Assembly (NCBI RefSeq): GCF_028994775.1
Contig: NZ_JAJQMN010000006.1
Span: 186,001 to 250,000 of the forward strand
Length of the DNA: 64,000 bases
Direction of reading: 5' to 3'
Origin: Promicromonospora iranensis
Lineage (GTDB): Bacteria; Actinomycetota; Actinomycetes; Actinomycetales; Cellulomonadaceae
The translations under genes and the position numbers were made by a program. The notes beneath the pieces are model-generated. The model was not told the DNA's origin. It saw only the letters and a list, made by a program, of their open reading frames with translations, and searched no databases. This document shows, one piece after another, positions 23,968-32,132 of the stretch (its first letter is position 1; every line of letters begins with the position of its first letter).

Positions 23968-25665
23968 TCACCGCGGCGACGTGCCGACCAGCTCCCGCGT
24001 CCCGCCCGCGGCGGACCGGCCGCGGATCGAACGGCCGCGGATCGAACGGCCGCGGACCGTCCCGGCGCCGCGCGGCCACGGCACCGCGTCAGCGCTGACC
24101 GACACCCCGCCGACCCATGCGGATGAGGGCGGCGTCAGCACCACGGCGCTCGCCGTCCGGGGGTCGCGCGCGGCCGCGCCAGGACCGTGCGCGAGGCTCG
24201 GCCTCGCCGTCGTCGGCCGGTGGCACGAACGCGCCGGCCTCGCAGGCGCGAGCCGCGCCGTGCGGACCTGGTTGCGGACGGCGCCCGCCACGATCGTGGC
24301 GAGGACGAACAGCCCACCGGCGACGAGGGCGGCGCGCACGCCGATCAGCTCCATGAGCAGACCCAGGAGCGGCGGGCCGGCCAGGCCCCACGCGGTGCTC
24401 GCGCTGCGCCAGACGCCCAGGACCCGGCCGCGCATGGCGGCCGGCGGGTCCGTCTGCAGCACCGTGGCTCCGGCCGTGTCGGAGAACGACTCCAGCACTG
24501 CCATCGGCGCTACGACCACCAGCAGGAGGGCGAACGTGGGCGACAGACCCGCGAGCACCTGGAGCAGCGCCCCACCCGCCGCGAGCGCCGCGACGATCCG
24601 CACCGAGGGTCGGCGCAGGCGGCCGGCGAGGAACGCCCCGACGATTCCCCCGACGGCCAGCACCGAGGCGACCGTCGCGAAGTCCTGCGTGGTGCCGGCG
24701 AGCGCGCCCGTGACGAGCACCGCGAGCGTGAGCGAGTAGTTGCGGCCGAAGACCGCGCTGACCGCGGTGACGGCCAGCAGGGCGACCAGCCGCGGGCGGC
24801 TGCAGAAGTACCGGATGCCGTCGAGCGAGCTCGACCGCCCTGCGCGGGGTGCGGCCGGCTGTCCGGGCTCGGCCGGCTCCGCTGCCGCCGTCGGCTCCGC
24901 TGCCGCCACCGGCTCGACCTGCGGCACGGGTGCGGCCTGCGCCACCAGGTCGGCGGGCGGCACGGGCGCCACCTCCAGCACGCGGTCACGGCGGCGCGTG
25001 TACAGCCGCAGGAACGGGACCAGGGCCGCCACGGCGAGGAACGAGATGCCGTTGCCGAGGTACGCGGCAGCGGGTCCCGCGAACGCGAGCAGGCCACCGG
25101 CGATACCGACGCCGGCCAGCCGGCCCACGCTGTTCGTCACGGAGCCCAGCCCGATAGCGGACGGCACGTCGTCGGGCGGGACGAGGTCGTTGCCGAGCAG
25201 CGAGGTCGCGGGGCCGTCCACGGCGGCCACCAGGCCGGTGACGGCCGACAGGGCGAGCAGGAGCGGGAGGTTGAGCGCGTCGAGCCCGACGAGCAGGGCG
25301 GTCACGAGGGCGATCGCGCCGAGCACCGCCTGGCTCACGGCGACCACCACCTTGCGGGGCCACCGGTCCACGACCGCACCGCCGGCGACCCCGAAGAGCA
25401 GGCCGGGCGCGGCCTGGACGGCGAGCGAGAGCCCGGTCGCGGCCGGGGAGCCGGTGATCTGGAGGACGAGGAGATTCTGGACGGTCATCTGCATCCACGT
25501 GCCGGCACTCGAGACGAGGTTGGCGCCGGTCCACCAGCGCATCGCCGGATGGCGCAGCGCACGCCATGGGGAGCGGCCTGGAGCAGGGCTGGACGGTACG
25601 GACTTCGGGCGCAGAGCGCGCACGGGCACACGGAAGAGGGCCCGGAAAAAGGCAGGGAGAAACAC
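23968..25665 (-). CDS. MFS_3/EntS-type exporter with long C-terminal tail
   Basis: A 565-residue transporter. The N-terminal half shows the MFS_3 style (WTGANLVSSAGTWMQMTVQN) and GGAVVDRWPRKVV in loop 2-3. A long Ala/Pro/Glu-rich cytoplasmic loop (about residues 225-270) precedes the second six-helix bundle. After the last helix (about residue 470) a 90-residue Pro/Arg/Ala-rich tail follows that the family does not normally have, ending in in-frame 5-residue repeats. The GTG at 25665 is the first start; an internal Met near residue 42, at the first conserved segment, is an alternative. Confidence 0.78.
   Translation of the reverse strand: MFLPAFFRALFRVPVRALRPKSVPSSPAPGRSPWRALRHPAMRWWTGANLVSSAGTWMQMTVQNLLVLQITGSPAATGLSLAVQAAPGLLFGVAGGAVVDRWPRKVVVAVSQAVLGAIALVTALLVGLDALNLPLLLALSAVTGLVAAVDGPATSLLGNDLVPPDDVPSAIGLGSVTNSVGRLAGVGIAGGLLAFAGPAAAYLGNGISFLAVAALVPFLRLYTRRRDRVLEVAPVPPADLVAQAAPVPQVEPVAAAEPTAAAEPAEPGQPAAPRAGRSSSLDGIRYFCSRPRLVALLAVTAVSAVFGRNYSLTLAVLVTGALAGTTQDFATVASVLAVGGIVGAFLAGRLRRPSVRIVAALAAGGALLQVLAGLSPTFALLLVVVAPMAVLESFSDTAGATVLQTDPPAAMRGRVLGVWRSASTAWGLAGPPLLGLLMELIGVRAALVAGGLFVLATIVAGAVRNQVRTARLAPARPARSCHRPTTARPSLAHGPGAAARDPRTASAVVLTPPSSAWVGGVSVSADAVPWPRGAGTVRGRSIRGRSIRGRSAAGGTRELVGTSPR
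24006..24065. repeat. 15-bp tandem repeat in the 3' end of the MFS gene
   Basis: Unit CGCGGATCGAACGGC is exact at 24021-24035 and 24036-24050, with degenerate copies on both sides. It is in frame and encodes RGRSI repeats in the C-terminal tail. Confidence 0.85.
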
Positions 25666-25832
25666 GAGAGCTTTCAGTGGAGGGGGACGCCGCCGGCGAC
25701 TGCCGCCGATCGCAGCGGCGACAATTCAAACAACCGGCTCCGGGTGCGCTCTACCCCCGGTGGCCCTTCGTGACCAAGGTCGCAGGTGACCGCCGTCTCT
25801 GGTGCGGGCGGCCGCACGGGCCGCGGCGGCGG

Positions 25833-27179
25833 TCAGCCGTCGTCCGAGGAGTCCTCCGCCGAACCCGTGTCCCCGTCCCGGCTCCGTAGGACCCGCATCG
25901 CGACGTAGAGCAGCAGGCCGAGCAGCAGCAGCGCGCCCGCCCGCAGCCACGTCTCCCCCGACTGCTGGGTCAGCAGCAGCACGCAGCTTCCGACGCCGAG
26001 CCACGGCACCACCGTCGCCACCCGGAAGTGCGGCTGCTCCACATGGTCGCGGCGCAGCACCAGCACCGCCACGTTCGTGCTGATGAACACCAGGAGGAGG
26101 AGCAGCACCACGGTCTCCGCCAGCGACGCGAGGTCGCCCGTGAAGACCAGCCCTACGGCGACGACCGTGGTGACCAGGATCGCGACCCAGGGCGTGCGGC
26201 GGTGCGGAAGCACGCGGCCGAGCGTGGCAGGCAGGAGCCGCTGCTCGGCCATGCCGTACGCCAGTCGGCTCGACATGATCATGGTCAGGAGCGCGCCGTT
26301 CGCCACGGCGATCAGGGCGACCAGCGAGAACAGCCACATGGGTACCGCGCCGGCCCGGTTGACCACCTCGAGCAGGGGGCCGCTGGAGCCGGCGAGCGTT
26401 TCGGGCTCCACGACCGCGACAGCCGCGATGCCCACCGCTACGTAGACGGCGCCGGCCGTCAGCAGGGCACCGAACAGGGCCCGTGGGTAGACCCGCCGCA
26501 CGTCGCGGACCTCCTCGACCACGTTCGCCGACGTCTCGAAGCCCACGAACGAGTAGTACGCGAGGATCGCCCCCGACAGGACCGCGAGCGCGGGGGTGGT
26601 GCCGTCGGGGAACTGGGTGACGCGCCCGAGGTCGCCGTCCCCGCGGCCGAGCACCACGAGCGCGAGGACCACGATGACGACGAGACCGCTCACCTCGATG
26701 ACCGTCATGGCGACGTTCGCGCCGAGCGACTCGCGGATCCCCCGGGCGTTGAGCGCGGCGACGGCAAGCAGGAACAGCACGGCCACGAGGCGCTCGGGCG
26801 CGTCGACGAAGGTGCCGAAGTAGTCACCGGCGAACGCCAGGGAGAGCCCTGCCGCGCTGGTGACGCCGGCCGCGAGCATCGAGAACCCGACGAGGAACGA
26901 GATCACCGGCTGCCGGAACGCGCGTTCGGCGAACACGGCGGCTCCCCCGGCCCGCGGGTACTTCGTGACCAGCTCGGCGTAGGAGCCTGCGGTGAGCAGG
27001 GCGAGGCCGAGCGCTACCAGCAGCGGCAGCCACACCGGGCCGCCCACCACGCCGGCCATCTCGCCCACCAGGGCGTAGACACCTGCTCCGAGCACGTCAC
27101 CGAGGATGAACAGGTACAGCAGCCGTCCGCTGACGGCGCGAGAAAGACGGGTCTCCGGGTCGGCCTGGCTCGTCGTCAT
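25833..27179 (-). CDS. APC-superfamily amino acid/polyamine permease
   Basis: A 448-residue permease with about twelve membrane helices. The first helix carries the glycine-rich substrate motif (LGDVLGAGVYALVGE), followed by YAELVTKYPRAGG and, in TM6, YYSFVGFETSANVVEEVRD, all APC hallmarks. It probably imports an amino acid or related cation; specificity cannot be assigned. An acidic tail ends the protein. The gap to the next minus-strand gene (25666-25832) shows no gene. Confidence 0.88.
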   Translation of the reverse strand: MTTSQADPETRLSRAVSGRLLYLFILGDVLGAGVYALVGEMAGVVGGPVWLPLLVALGLALLTAGSYAELVTKYPRAGGAAVFAERAFRQPVISFLVGFSMLAAGVTSAAGLSLAFAGDYFGTFVDAPERLVAVLFLLAVAALNARGIRESLGANVAMTVIEVSGLVVIVVLALVVLGRGDGDLGRVTQFPDGTTPALAVLSGAILAYYSFVGFETSANVVEEVRDVRRVYPRALFGALLTAGAVYVAVGIAAVAVVEPETLAGSSGPLLEVVNRAGAVPMWLFSLVALIAVANGALLTMIMSSRLAYGMAEQRLLPATLGRVLPHRRTPWVAILVTTVVAVGLVFTGDLASLAETVVLLLLLVFISTNVAVLVLRRDHVEQPHFRVATVVPWLGVGSCVLLLTQQSGETWLRAGALLLLGLLLYVAMRVLRSRDGDTGSAEDSSDDG

Positions 27180-27248
27180 GACTAGAGGCTGGCACCTGCG
27201 GCGTCGACTCGCAGGGCGTACGGACGGGTCGCTGCGGCGCGCACGTCG

Positions 27249-27608
27249 TCAGAGCCCCGGCTCGTAGGCCGTGTACCCCGCGCGGAGCACGACGGCGGCG
27301 TCGTCCCCCGGCCCCGCACCCTCGTCGGGGTGGGGCACCCGCGCGACGTCGGGCCAGTGCACGAGGAACGCACCACGGTGCCACCACCGCAGGATCGGGG
27401 CGACCGGCCACGGGTGCCGCACGCTCGACCGCTCGAACCCCATGAACGACGTGCGGGTGCGCGGGGAGACGACGAGGCCGTGCAGCCGTGCGCGGGCAAG
27501 GTACGCGTCGGGCGCCCCGTCGAGCACGAAACGCAGGTCGACCACCCAGCCCAGCTGGGCCCCGGCGTCGTCGTGCACGGGGACGTCGAGCAGGTCCGAG
27601 GCGATCAT
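27249..27608 (-). CDS. PRC-barrel-like protein, last gene of the NRAMP operon
   Basis: A 119-residue protein starting MIASDLLDVPVHDDAGAQLG and continuing WVVDLRFVLDG. The pattern (domain name, D-D-x-G-x-x-x-G-x-V-x-D) is that of PRC-barrel beta-domains. GGGGAGG lies five bases before the ATG. It follows another PRC-like gene by 13 bases and belongs to the four-gene transcript 29788-27249. Proteins of this kind next to NRAMP-family transporters often also carry MgtE-N or CBS domains; here only the barrel-like part is present. Confidence 0.65.
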   Translation of the reverse strand: MIASDLLDVPVHDDAGAQLGWVVDLRFVLDGAPDAYLARARLHGLVVSPRTRTSFMGFERSSVRHPWPVAPILRWWHRGAFLVHWPDVARVPHPDEGAGPGDDAAVVLRAGYTAYEPGL

Positions 27609-27621
27609 CGTGGCCTCCCCA

Positions 27622-28062
27622 TCACGAGCTCTCCGGGTCGTGATGGCCGCCGGGGATGCGGCCGATGATGTGGTCGTGGGTCCAGCGCTCGAGCCAGGTC
27701 GCGTCGAGGTCATCGCTGCGCACGCTCAGGCGCACCGCCGTGCCGATGTCCACCACGTGCGCCCACGACAGGCGGTGCCAGCGCGAGGCGGGGGGACGCC
27801 CGCCGAACACCCTGGTGCCGAGCACGGGACCCGTGAGCAGGGCGGCGACCACCACGGGGACGCTGCCGTCGATCGGCTCGTCCGGTGCGGACCTGCCGTC
27901 GACGGCCTCGAGCTCGAGGTCGTCCAGGGTGCACACCGGCATGCCGTCGACGTCGAGCACCTGACGGTCCAGGAGGTGCAGACGGGCGTCCAGCACCCGG
28001 CCCGGCTGCCGCGGTTCCGGCCCCCGGGGGACGTCACGGGAGCCCGTTCTCCTACGTCTCAT
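27622..28062 (-). CDS. PRC-barrel-like protein coupled to NRAMP transporter
   Basis: A 146-residue soluble protein. Its N-terminal barrel pattern is LHLLDRQVLDVDGMPVCTLD followed by DLELEAVDG. The rest (VAALLTGPVLGTRVFGGR; LSWAHVVDIGTAVRL) resembles PRC-barrel proteins that accompany NRAMP or MgtE transporters in actinobacteria. Its ATG overlaps the NRAMP stop (ATGA), so the two are translated together and it may bind or regulate the transporter. Assignment is from pattern recognition only. Confidence 0.6.
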   Translation of the reverse strand: MRRRRTGSRDVPRGPEPRQPGRVLDARLHLLDRQVLDVDGMPVCTLDDLELEAVDGRSAPDEPIDGSVPVVVAALLTGPVLGTRVFGGRPPASRWHRLSWAHVVDIGTAVRLSVRSDDLDATWLERWTHDHIIGRIPGGHHDPESS

Positions 28063-29288
28063 CCGCCCGCCTCCGTCGCGATCATCAAGGGGATGGCGGC
28101 CAGGGCCGCCACGACGAGGATGACCAGGTACACCGTGCCCAGCAGGTTCATGACCCGCCCGTTGACGTGCTCGCCCATGTACTCGGGATCGTTCGCGACG
28201 ACCAGGATGGGCAGATAGGTCAGGGGCAGCGCCACCGCGGAGAAGACCACGGAGTACTCGGTGACGGCGATCGGGTCGACGTTGGTCATCAGGACGCCGA
28301 CCGCGACGACGAGCGCCAGGATCATCGCCAGGTGGAAGCGGGGCGCGTGCACCGGCCGCCGGAACTTGCCCCACGACCAGCCCAGGTACTGCGAGAGCGT
28401 GTATCCCGTGGACAGCGCGGTCTCCAGCGCGGCACCGAACGTCGCCGCCACCAGGCCGACGATCACCACCGCGACCAGCAGCGTCCCGCCGGCCTCCGCG
28501 ATCGGCAGAGTGAGCTGGGACATCGAGTCGACCTGGATCCCGGCGGGCAGCAGCACGATGGCGGCGCACGCTGCGATCGAGATCGAGAGCAGGCCACCGA
28601 GCGGGAACCCGACCAGCACGTTGAGGCGGGACGTCGCGAGATCCTTCACCGTCCAGCGGTCCTCGACACCACCGGACGAGAAGAAGAAGACCTCGTAGGG
28701 CGTCATGGCCGCACCGAACAGCGCCACGGCGAAGTACCAGTACACGGCCGCGCTCTCCTGCACGGGCACCTGCGGGACCAGCTGGGCGGCGAGGTCACCC
28801 CAGTCCGGACCGAGCAGGAACACCGCCACCGCGAACCCCACCAGCGCCAGACCCAGCAGACCGGTGACGTTCTCCATGAGGTTGAACTTCACCCGCCACA
28901 GCACGAGCCACACCGCGAGCGCCGCGACGGGCACCCAGAGCCGGTGGTCCACGCTGCTCGCGAGCTGCAGCGCCAGCGCGATGCCCCCCACCTCCGCGAT
29001 GAGGGTCAGCACCGTGACCGCGAGGCTCGCCGCCAGGTTCAGCCCCGCCGTCGTCGGGCCGAGGCGCTCGCGGATGATCTCGAACGTCGCCCGCCCGGAC
29101 ACCGCCGCGACCTTGCCGGACATGTGCGCGAACACGCAGATGCCGACCACACCGACCACGACCACCCACGCGAGGGACAGCCCGAACCGTGAGCCGACGA
29201 CGGCGTTGGTGACCAGGTCCCCGGCGTCGAGGAAGCCGCCGATGGCGGTGAGGATGCCGAGGGCGACGGTCAGCAGGCGGCTCTTCAT
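28059..29288 (-). CDS. NRAMP-family divalent metal transporter, divergent subgroup
   Basis: A 409-residue transporter with about eleven membrane helices. It aligns in style with NRAMP proteins, but the metal-coordinating motifs differ: TM1 has DAGD instead of D-P-G-N, and TM6 has MTPYEVFFFSSGG instead of the M-P-H-N type. The usual manganese/iron selectivity, which depends on the TM6 Met, therefore cannot be assumed; Mg2+ or another ion is possible. It is coupled at both ends by ATGA overlaps, to an upstream lipoprotein and a downstream PRC-like protein. Confidence 0.82.
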   Translation of the reverse strand: MKSRLLTVALGILTAIGGFLDAGDLVTNAVVGSRFGLSLAWVVVVGVVGICVFAHMSGKVAAVSGRATFEIIRERLGPTTAGLNLAASLAVTVLTLIAEVGGIALALQLASSVDHRLWVPVAALAVWLVLWRVKFNLMENVTGLLGLALVGFAVAVFLLGPDWGDLAAQLVPQVPVQESAAVYWYFAVALFGAAMTPYEVFFFSSGGVEDRWTVKDLATSRLNVLVGFPLGGLLSISIAACAAIVLLPAGIQVDSMSQLTLPIAEAGGTLLVAVVIVGLVAATFGAALETALSTGYTLSQYLGWSWGKFRRPVHAPRFHLAMILALVVAVGVLMTNVDPIAVTEYSVVFSAVALPLTYLPILVVANDPEYMGEHVNGRVMNLLGTVYLVILVVAALAAIPLMIATEAGG

Positions 29289-29788
29289 GGCGTCACCCGC
29301 CTGGCCAGCGCCTCGTCGACCGTCCCGCTGGCGTCGTCGAGCGTGCTGGAGGCGTCGTCGAGGGCTCGCAGCACGTCGTCGGCAGGGGACGGCGGCCGCC
29401 CCAGCCAGGTGCGGGCGGCGGCTACCGGGCCGACGGCGGCCGACGCGGCGTCGAGCGCGTCGTCCCGCACCCGGTCGGCGTCGCCGGTGGCGACCACCAG
29501 CGTGCCGATGCCGTGCACCGCCCCGGTGGCCGTCTCGACGGCGTCGCCGACGGCCACGTCGGCGGTCACCGCCGGCAGGCGGCCCGCGGCCCGCGCCCGC
29601 ACGGCGAGCTCCGCCGACGCGACCGCGGAGCTCGAGTCGTCGAGGTGGTCGGAGACGCTGTCGAGGGCGCCCGCGTCGTCCGCCCGGGTGGCCGCCGGCG
29701 CGCATGCGGCGAGTCCGCAGGTCAGGGCCACCACCACGGTCAACACGACGGCCGGCCGGGACGGCTGGCGATTCGGGCGGCTGGTCAC
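29285..29788 (-). CDS. small lipoprotein, first gene of the NRAMP operon
   Basis: A 167-residue protein with a signal peptide and lipobox (TCGLAAC), then an Ala/Asp/Val-rich, probably helical mature part rich in D-x-x-S-S-x-x-D patterns (SDHLDDSSSAVASAEL; DDASSTLDDASGTVDEAL). I recognise no family. The GTG at 29788 was chosen because the signal peptide starts there; GAGCAT lies at -12 to -7. The stop overlaps the NRAMP start by ATGA. A membrane-anchored extracellular partner or metal-gathering protein for the transporter is an inference from context only. Confidence 0.65.
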   Translation of the reverse strand: MTSRPNRQPSRPAVVLTVVVALTCGLAACAPAATRADDAGALDSVSDHLDDSSSAVASAELAVRARAAGRLPAVTADVAVGDAVETATGAVHGIGTLVVATGDADRVRDDALDAASAAVGPVAAARTWLGRPPSPADDVLRALDDASSTLDDASGTVDEALARRVTP

Positions 29789-29920
29789 GCTCGAATGCTC
29801 GCGCGGTTCTCCGACTTTCGCACGCCGGGTGAATTCGTCCGGCATCGGCCGGCGGACCCGAGGGGCGAGCTGCCGCCACCCCTGCCTATCGTCGGGAGGA
29901 GACGCGGGAAGGAGCACACC

Positions 29921-30883
29921 ATGCACATCGGGTACACCCTCATGACCGAGCAGAGCGGGCCGCGAGAGCTGCTGCGGTACGCCGTGGCGGCCGAGGAGGC
30001 CGGGTTCGACTTCGAGCTCTCCAGCGACCACTACAGCCCCTGGCTCACGGAGCAGGGACACGCGCCCAACGCCTGGGTGCTCCTGGGAGCGGTCGCACAG
30101 GCCACGAGCCGGGTCGAGCTGATGACGTTCGTGACCTGTCCGACGATGCGCTACCACCCGGCGGTGGTGGCTCAGCAGGCCGCGACGCTCCAGCTCCTCG
30201 CCGACGGCCGCTTCACCCTGGGTCTTGGCTCCGGCGAGAACCTCAACGAGCACGTGATCGGTGAGGGCTGGCCGAGCATCGACATGCGGCACGACATGCT
30301 CGAGGAGGCGATGCACATCATCCGCGAGCTCCTCACGGGCGAGCTCGTCACGTGGGAGGGCCAGCACTTCCGGGTCGACTCCGCGCGGCTCTGGGACGTG
30401 CCGGACGCCGGGGTCCAGGTCGGCGTCGCCCTCTCCGGCGACCAGGGCATCAAGCGGTTCGCCCCGCTCGCGGACCACCTCGTCCAGGCCATGCCCGACG
30501 GTGACGTGGTGCAGGGCTGGAACGACAAGCACCCCGGTGGGTCCCGGGTGTTCGGGCAGGTGCCGATCTGCTGGGACCCGGACGAGCAGAAGGCGGTCGA
30601 GCGGGCCCACTCCGAGTTCCGCTGGTTCGGCGGCGGATGGTCCGTGAACGCGGACCTGCCCACACCGGCGGGCTTCGCGGGCGCCACGCAGTTCGTGCGG
30701 CCGGAGGACGTCGCGTCGTCGATCGCCTGCGGGCCGGACCTCGACAAGCTCGCCGAGAGCGCACGCCCGTTCCTGGACGCCGGCTTCACCGATCTCGCGT
30801 TCGTCCAGATCGGCGACCACAACCAGGATCGGTTCCTCGCCGAGGCGGCCGGGCCGCTGCTGGAGCGCGTCCGGGCGCTCTAA
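29921..30883 (+). CDS. F420-dependent LLM-class oxidoreductase (TIGR03557-like)
   Basis: A 320-residue TIM-barrel luciferase-like enzyme. Motifs include AVAAEEAGFDFELSSDHYSP near the N-terminus, MTFVTCPTMRYHPAVVAQQA, LGLGSGENLNEHV and a C-terminal GFTDLAFVQIGDH. This subgroup (related to F420-dependent glucose-6-phosphate dehydrogenase) uses coenzyme F420; the native substrate is unknown. The start at 29921 has GGAAGGAG seven bases upstream. The nearby DDN-type gene (30957-31397) uses the same cofactor, supporting F420 use in this organism. Confidence 0.88.
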   Translation: MHIGYTLMTEQSGPRELLRYAVAAEEAGFDFELSSDHYSPWLTEQGHAPNAWVLLGAVAQATSRVELMTFVTCPTMRYHPAVVAQQAATLQLLADGRFTLGLGSGENLNEHVIGEGWPSIDMRHDMLEEAMHIIRELLTGELVTWEGQHFRVDSARLWDVPDAGVQVGVALSGDQGIKRFAPLADHLVQAMPDGDVVQGWNDKHPGGSRVFGQVPICWDPDEQKAVERAHSEFRWFGGGWSVNADLPTPAGFAGATQFVRPEDVASSIACGPDLDKLAESARPFLDAGFTDLAFVQIGDHNQDRFLAEAAGPLLERVRAL

Positions 30884-30956
30884 GGCACTCGCTGCCGTCC
30901 AGGGGGTTGCTGCCGATCGCCTCGCGAACAGGTCCGCCCGGCGGTGCGGGCGCCGG

Positions 30957-31397
30957 TCAGTCCAGGAACGTCACCTCGACCAGCCGGCTCCGGCCCGCCC
31001 AGTCCTCCAGGTCCACCGGCTGGGCGAGATGGCCCGGGTTGGCGGGCTGATTCAGGTCGGCGACGATCTCGGACAGCACCGCGCGCCGCTCCTGCTCGTC
31101 GGTGACCGGCCGCGCCGTGGCACGCAGGTCCGCCCGCACACCGTGCTTGAGGTGGAAGGTGAAGGCCGGCTCGGCCACCAGGTTGACGTACCAGCTCGGC
31201 CGGTCGACCGTGCCGCTGCAGAGGTAGGTGCGTCCGGCCACGTGGTAGAAGAAGATCTCGATCCGGCGGGGCAGACCGGTGCGCCGGCCCGTCGTGGTGA
31301 TGTCGATGATTCGCTGCCGGGTCGAGGCGGCCGGGGTGATCTCGATGGCCCGCCGTACGGCGTCGTCCAGCACTGCCTTGTTCTTGAATCGCTCCAC
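30957..31397 (-). CDS. deazaflavin (F420)-dependent nitroreductase-family protein
   Basis: A 146-residue split beta-barrel protein of the DDN/F420H2-dependent quinone-reductase family. The conserved pattern is ITTTGRRTGLPRRIEIFFYH followed by YLCSGTVDRPSWYVNLVAEP and FTFHLK. Such enzymes reduce quinones, nitro compounds or other electrophiles with F420H2. A GAGGGG site precedes the GTG. It diverges from a TetR gene at 31509; two matching palindromes fill the gap between them, so it is very likely repressed by that regulator. Confidence 0.85.
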   Translation of the reverse strand: MERFKNKAVLDDAVRRAIEITPAASTRQRIIDITTTGRRTGLPRRIEIFFYHVAGRTYLCSGTVDRPSWYVNLVAEPAFTFHLKHGVRADLRATARPVTDEQERRAVLSEIVADLNQPANPGHLAQPVDLEDWAGRSRLVEVTFLD

Positions 31398-31417
31398 GGG
31401 TCAACCCCTCGATAGTT

Positions 31418-31435
31418 GTGAGCCGCTTGACTCAC
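31418..31435. promoter_or_regulatory. TetR operator, copy 1
   Basis: GTGAGCCGCTTGACTCAC: inverted arms of seven bases with one mismatch. Read on the minus strand it matches copy 2 (31465-31482) at 17 of 18 positions. It lies upstream of the nitroreductase start. Confidence 0.75.
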
Positions 31436-31464
31436 CTCTTGATCAGAGTAGGCAGGGCGCAGAA

Positions 31465-31482
31465 GTGAGTCAAGCGACTCAC
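31465..31482. promoter_or_regulatory. TetR operator, copy 2
   Basis: GTGAGTCAAGCGACTCAC: perfect seven-base arms around AAGC. It lies where the -35 of the leaderless tetR promoter would be, so binding would also autorepress the regulator. Confidence 0.8.
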
Positions 31483-31496
31483 CTCACAACCTGGGG

Positions 31497-31502
31497 CATG
31501 AT
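31497..31502 (+). promoter_or_regulatory. -10-like element of the TetR gene
   Basis: CATGAT at -12 to -7 from the ATG at 31509; no Shine-Dalgarno. Confidence 0.4.
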
Positions 31503-31508
31503 GGGCCC

Positions 31509-32132
31509 ATGGCGACCGGCAGCGGGACGTACCACCAGCAGCTCGCGGAGCAGAAGCGCGCGGCGATCATCGCCGCGGCCACCACCCTGTTCCTGGACAA
31601 CGGCTACGCCGGCACGTCGCTGGCCCGGGTGGCCGAGGCCGCGGAGGTGTCCAAGGCCACGCTGTTCAAGCAGTTCCCCACCAAGGCTCGCCTGTTCGAG
31701 TCGATGGTCAAGGAGCACTGGAACCCCGACGACGACGATCGTCCCGAGCCGGCGTCCGGCGACCTCGGCCGAGGGCTGGCCGAGTACGGGCGCCGATACG
31801 CCGCCCTGATGTCCCGGCCTGAGATGGTGGGCCTGTACCGCATCGTCATCGCCGAGATGCCGCGCTTCCCGGGGCTTGCCGAGACCCACTTCGACGTCGG
31901 CAAGATGCCGTTCTTCGACTCGGTGCGCCGGTATCTCGCCGCCGAGCACGACGCCGGGGCCGCACGCGTCGAGGACCCGGTGGCCGCCACCACCCAGTTC
32001 CTGGGGATGATCTCGAACTTCACGTTCTGGCCCCGCCTGATCGTCGCCGGCTGGAACCCTACTGGCGCCGAGACGGCACGAGCCGTCGACGACGCCGTCG
32101 CCACGATGGTCGCGCGCTACGGCGCCCGGTAG
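31509..32132 (+). CDS. TetR/AcrR-family regulator of the F420 nitroreductase
   Basis: A 207-residue repressor. The helix-turn-helix covers about residues 15-62 (AIIAAATTLFLDNGYAGTSL, then VSKATLFKQFPTKARLF). The C-terminal part (MSRPEMVGLYRIVIAEMPRF) is of the AefR-like TetR C-terminal type. It shares an intergenic region containing two near-identical 18-bp palindromes with the divergent nitroreductase gene, so that gene and itself are the probable targets. Its 3' end overlaps the convergent TPR gene by 16 bases. Confidence 0.88.
   Translation: MATGSGTYHQQLAEQKRAAIIAAATTLFLDNGYAGTSLARVAEAAEVSKATLFKQFPTKARLFESMVKEHWNPDDDDRPEPASGDLGRGLAEYGRRYAALMSRPEMVGLYRIVIAEMPRFPGLAETHFDVGKMPFFDSVRRYLAAEHDAGAARVEDPVAATTQFLGMISNFTFWPRLIVAGWNPTGAETARAVDDAVATMVARYGAR

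Noticed and set aside
30645-30900. Possible extra minus-strand gene upstream of the small lipoprotein
   Set aside because: The frame is continuous back to 30820 but is antisense to the F420 oxidoreductase; the signal peptide at 29788 fixes the real start.
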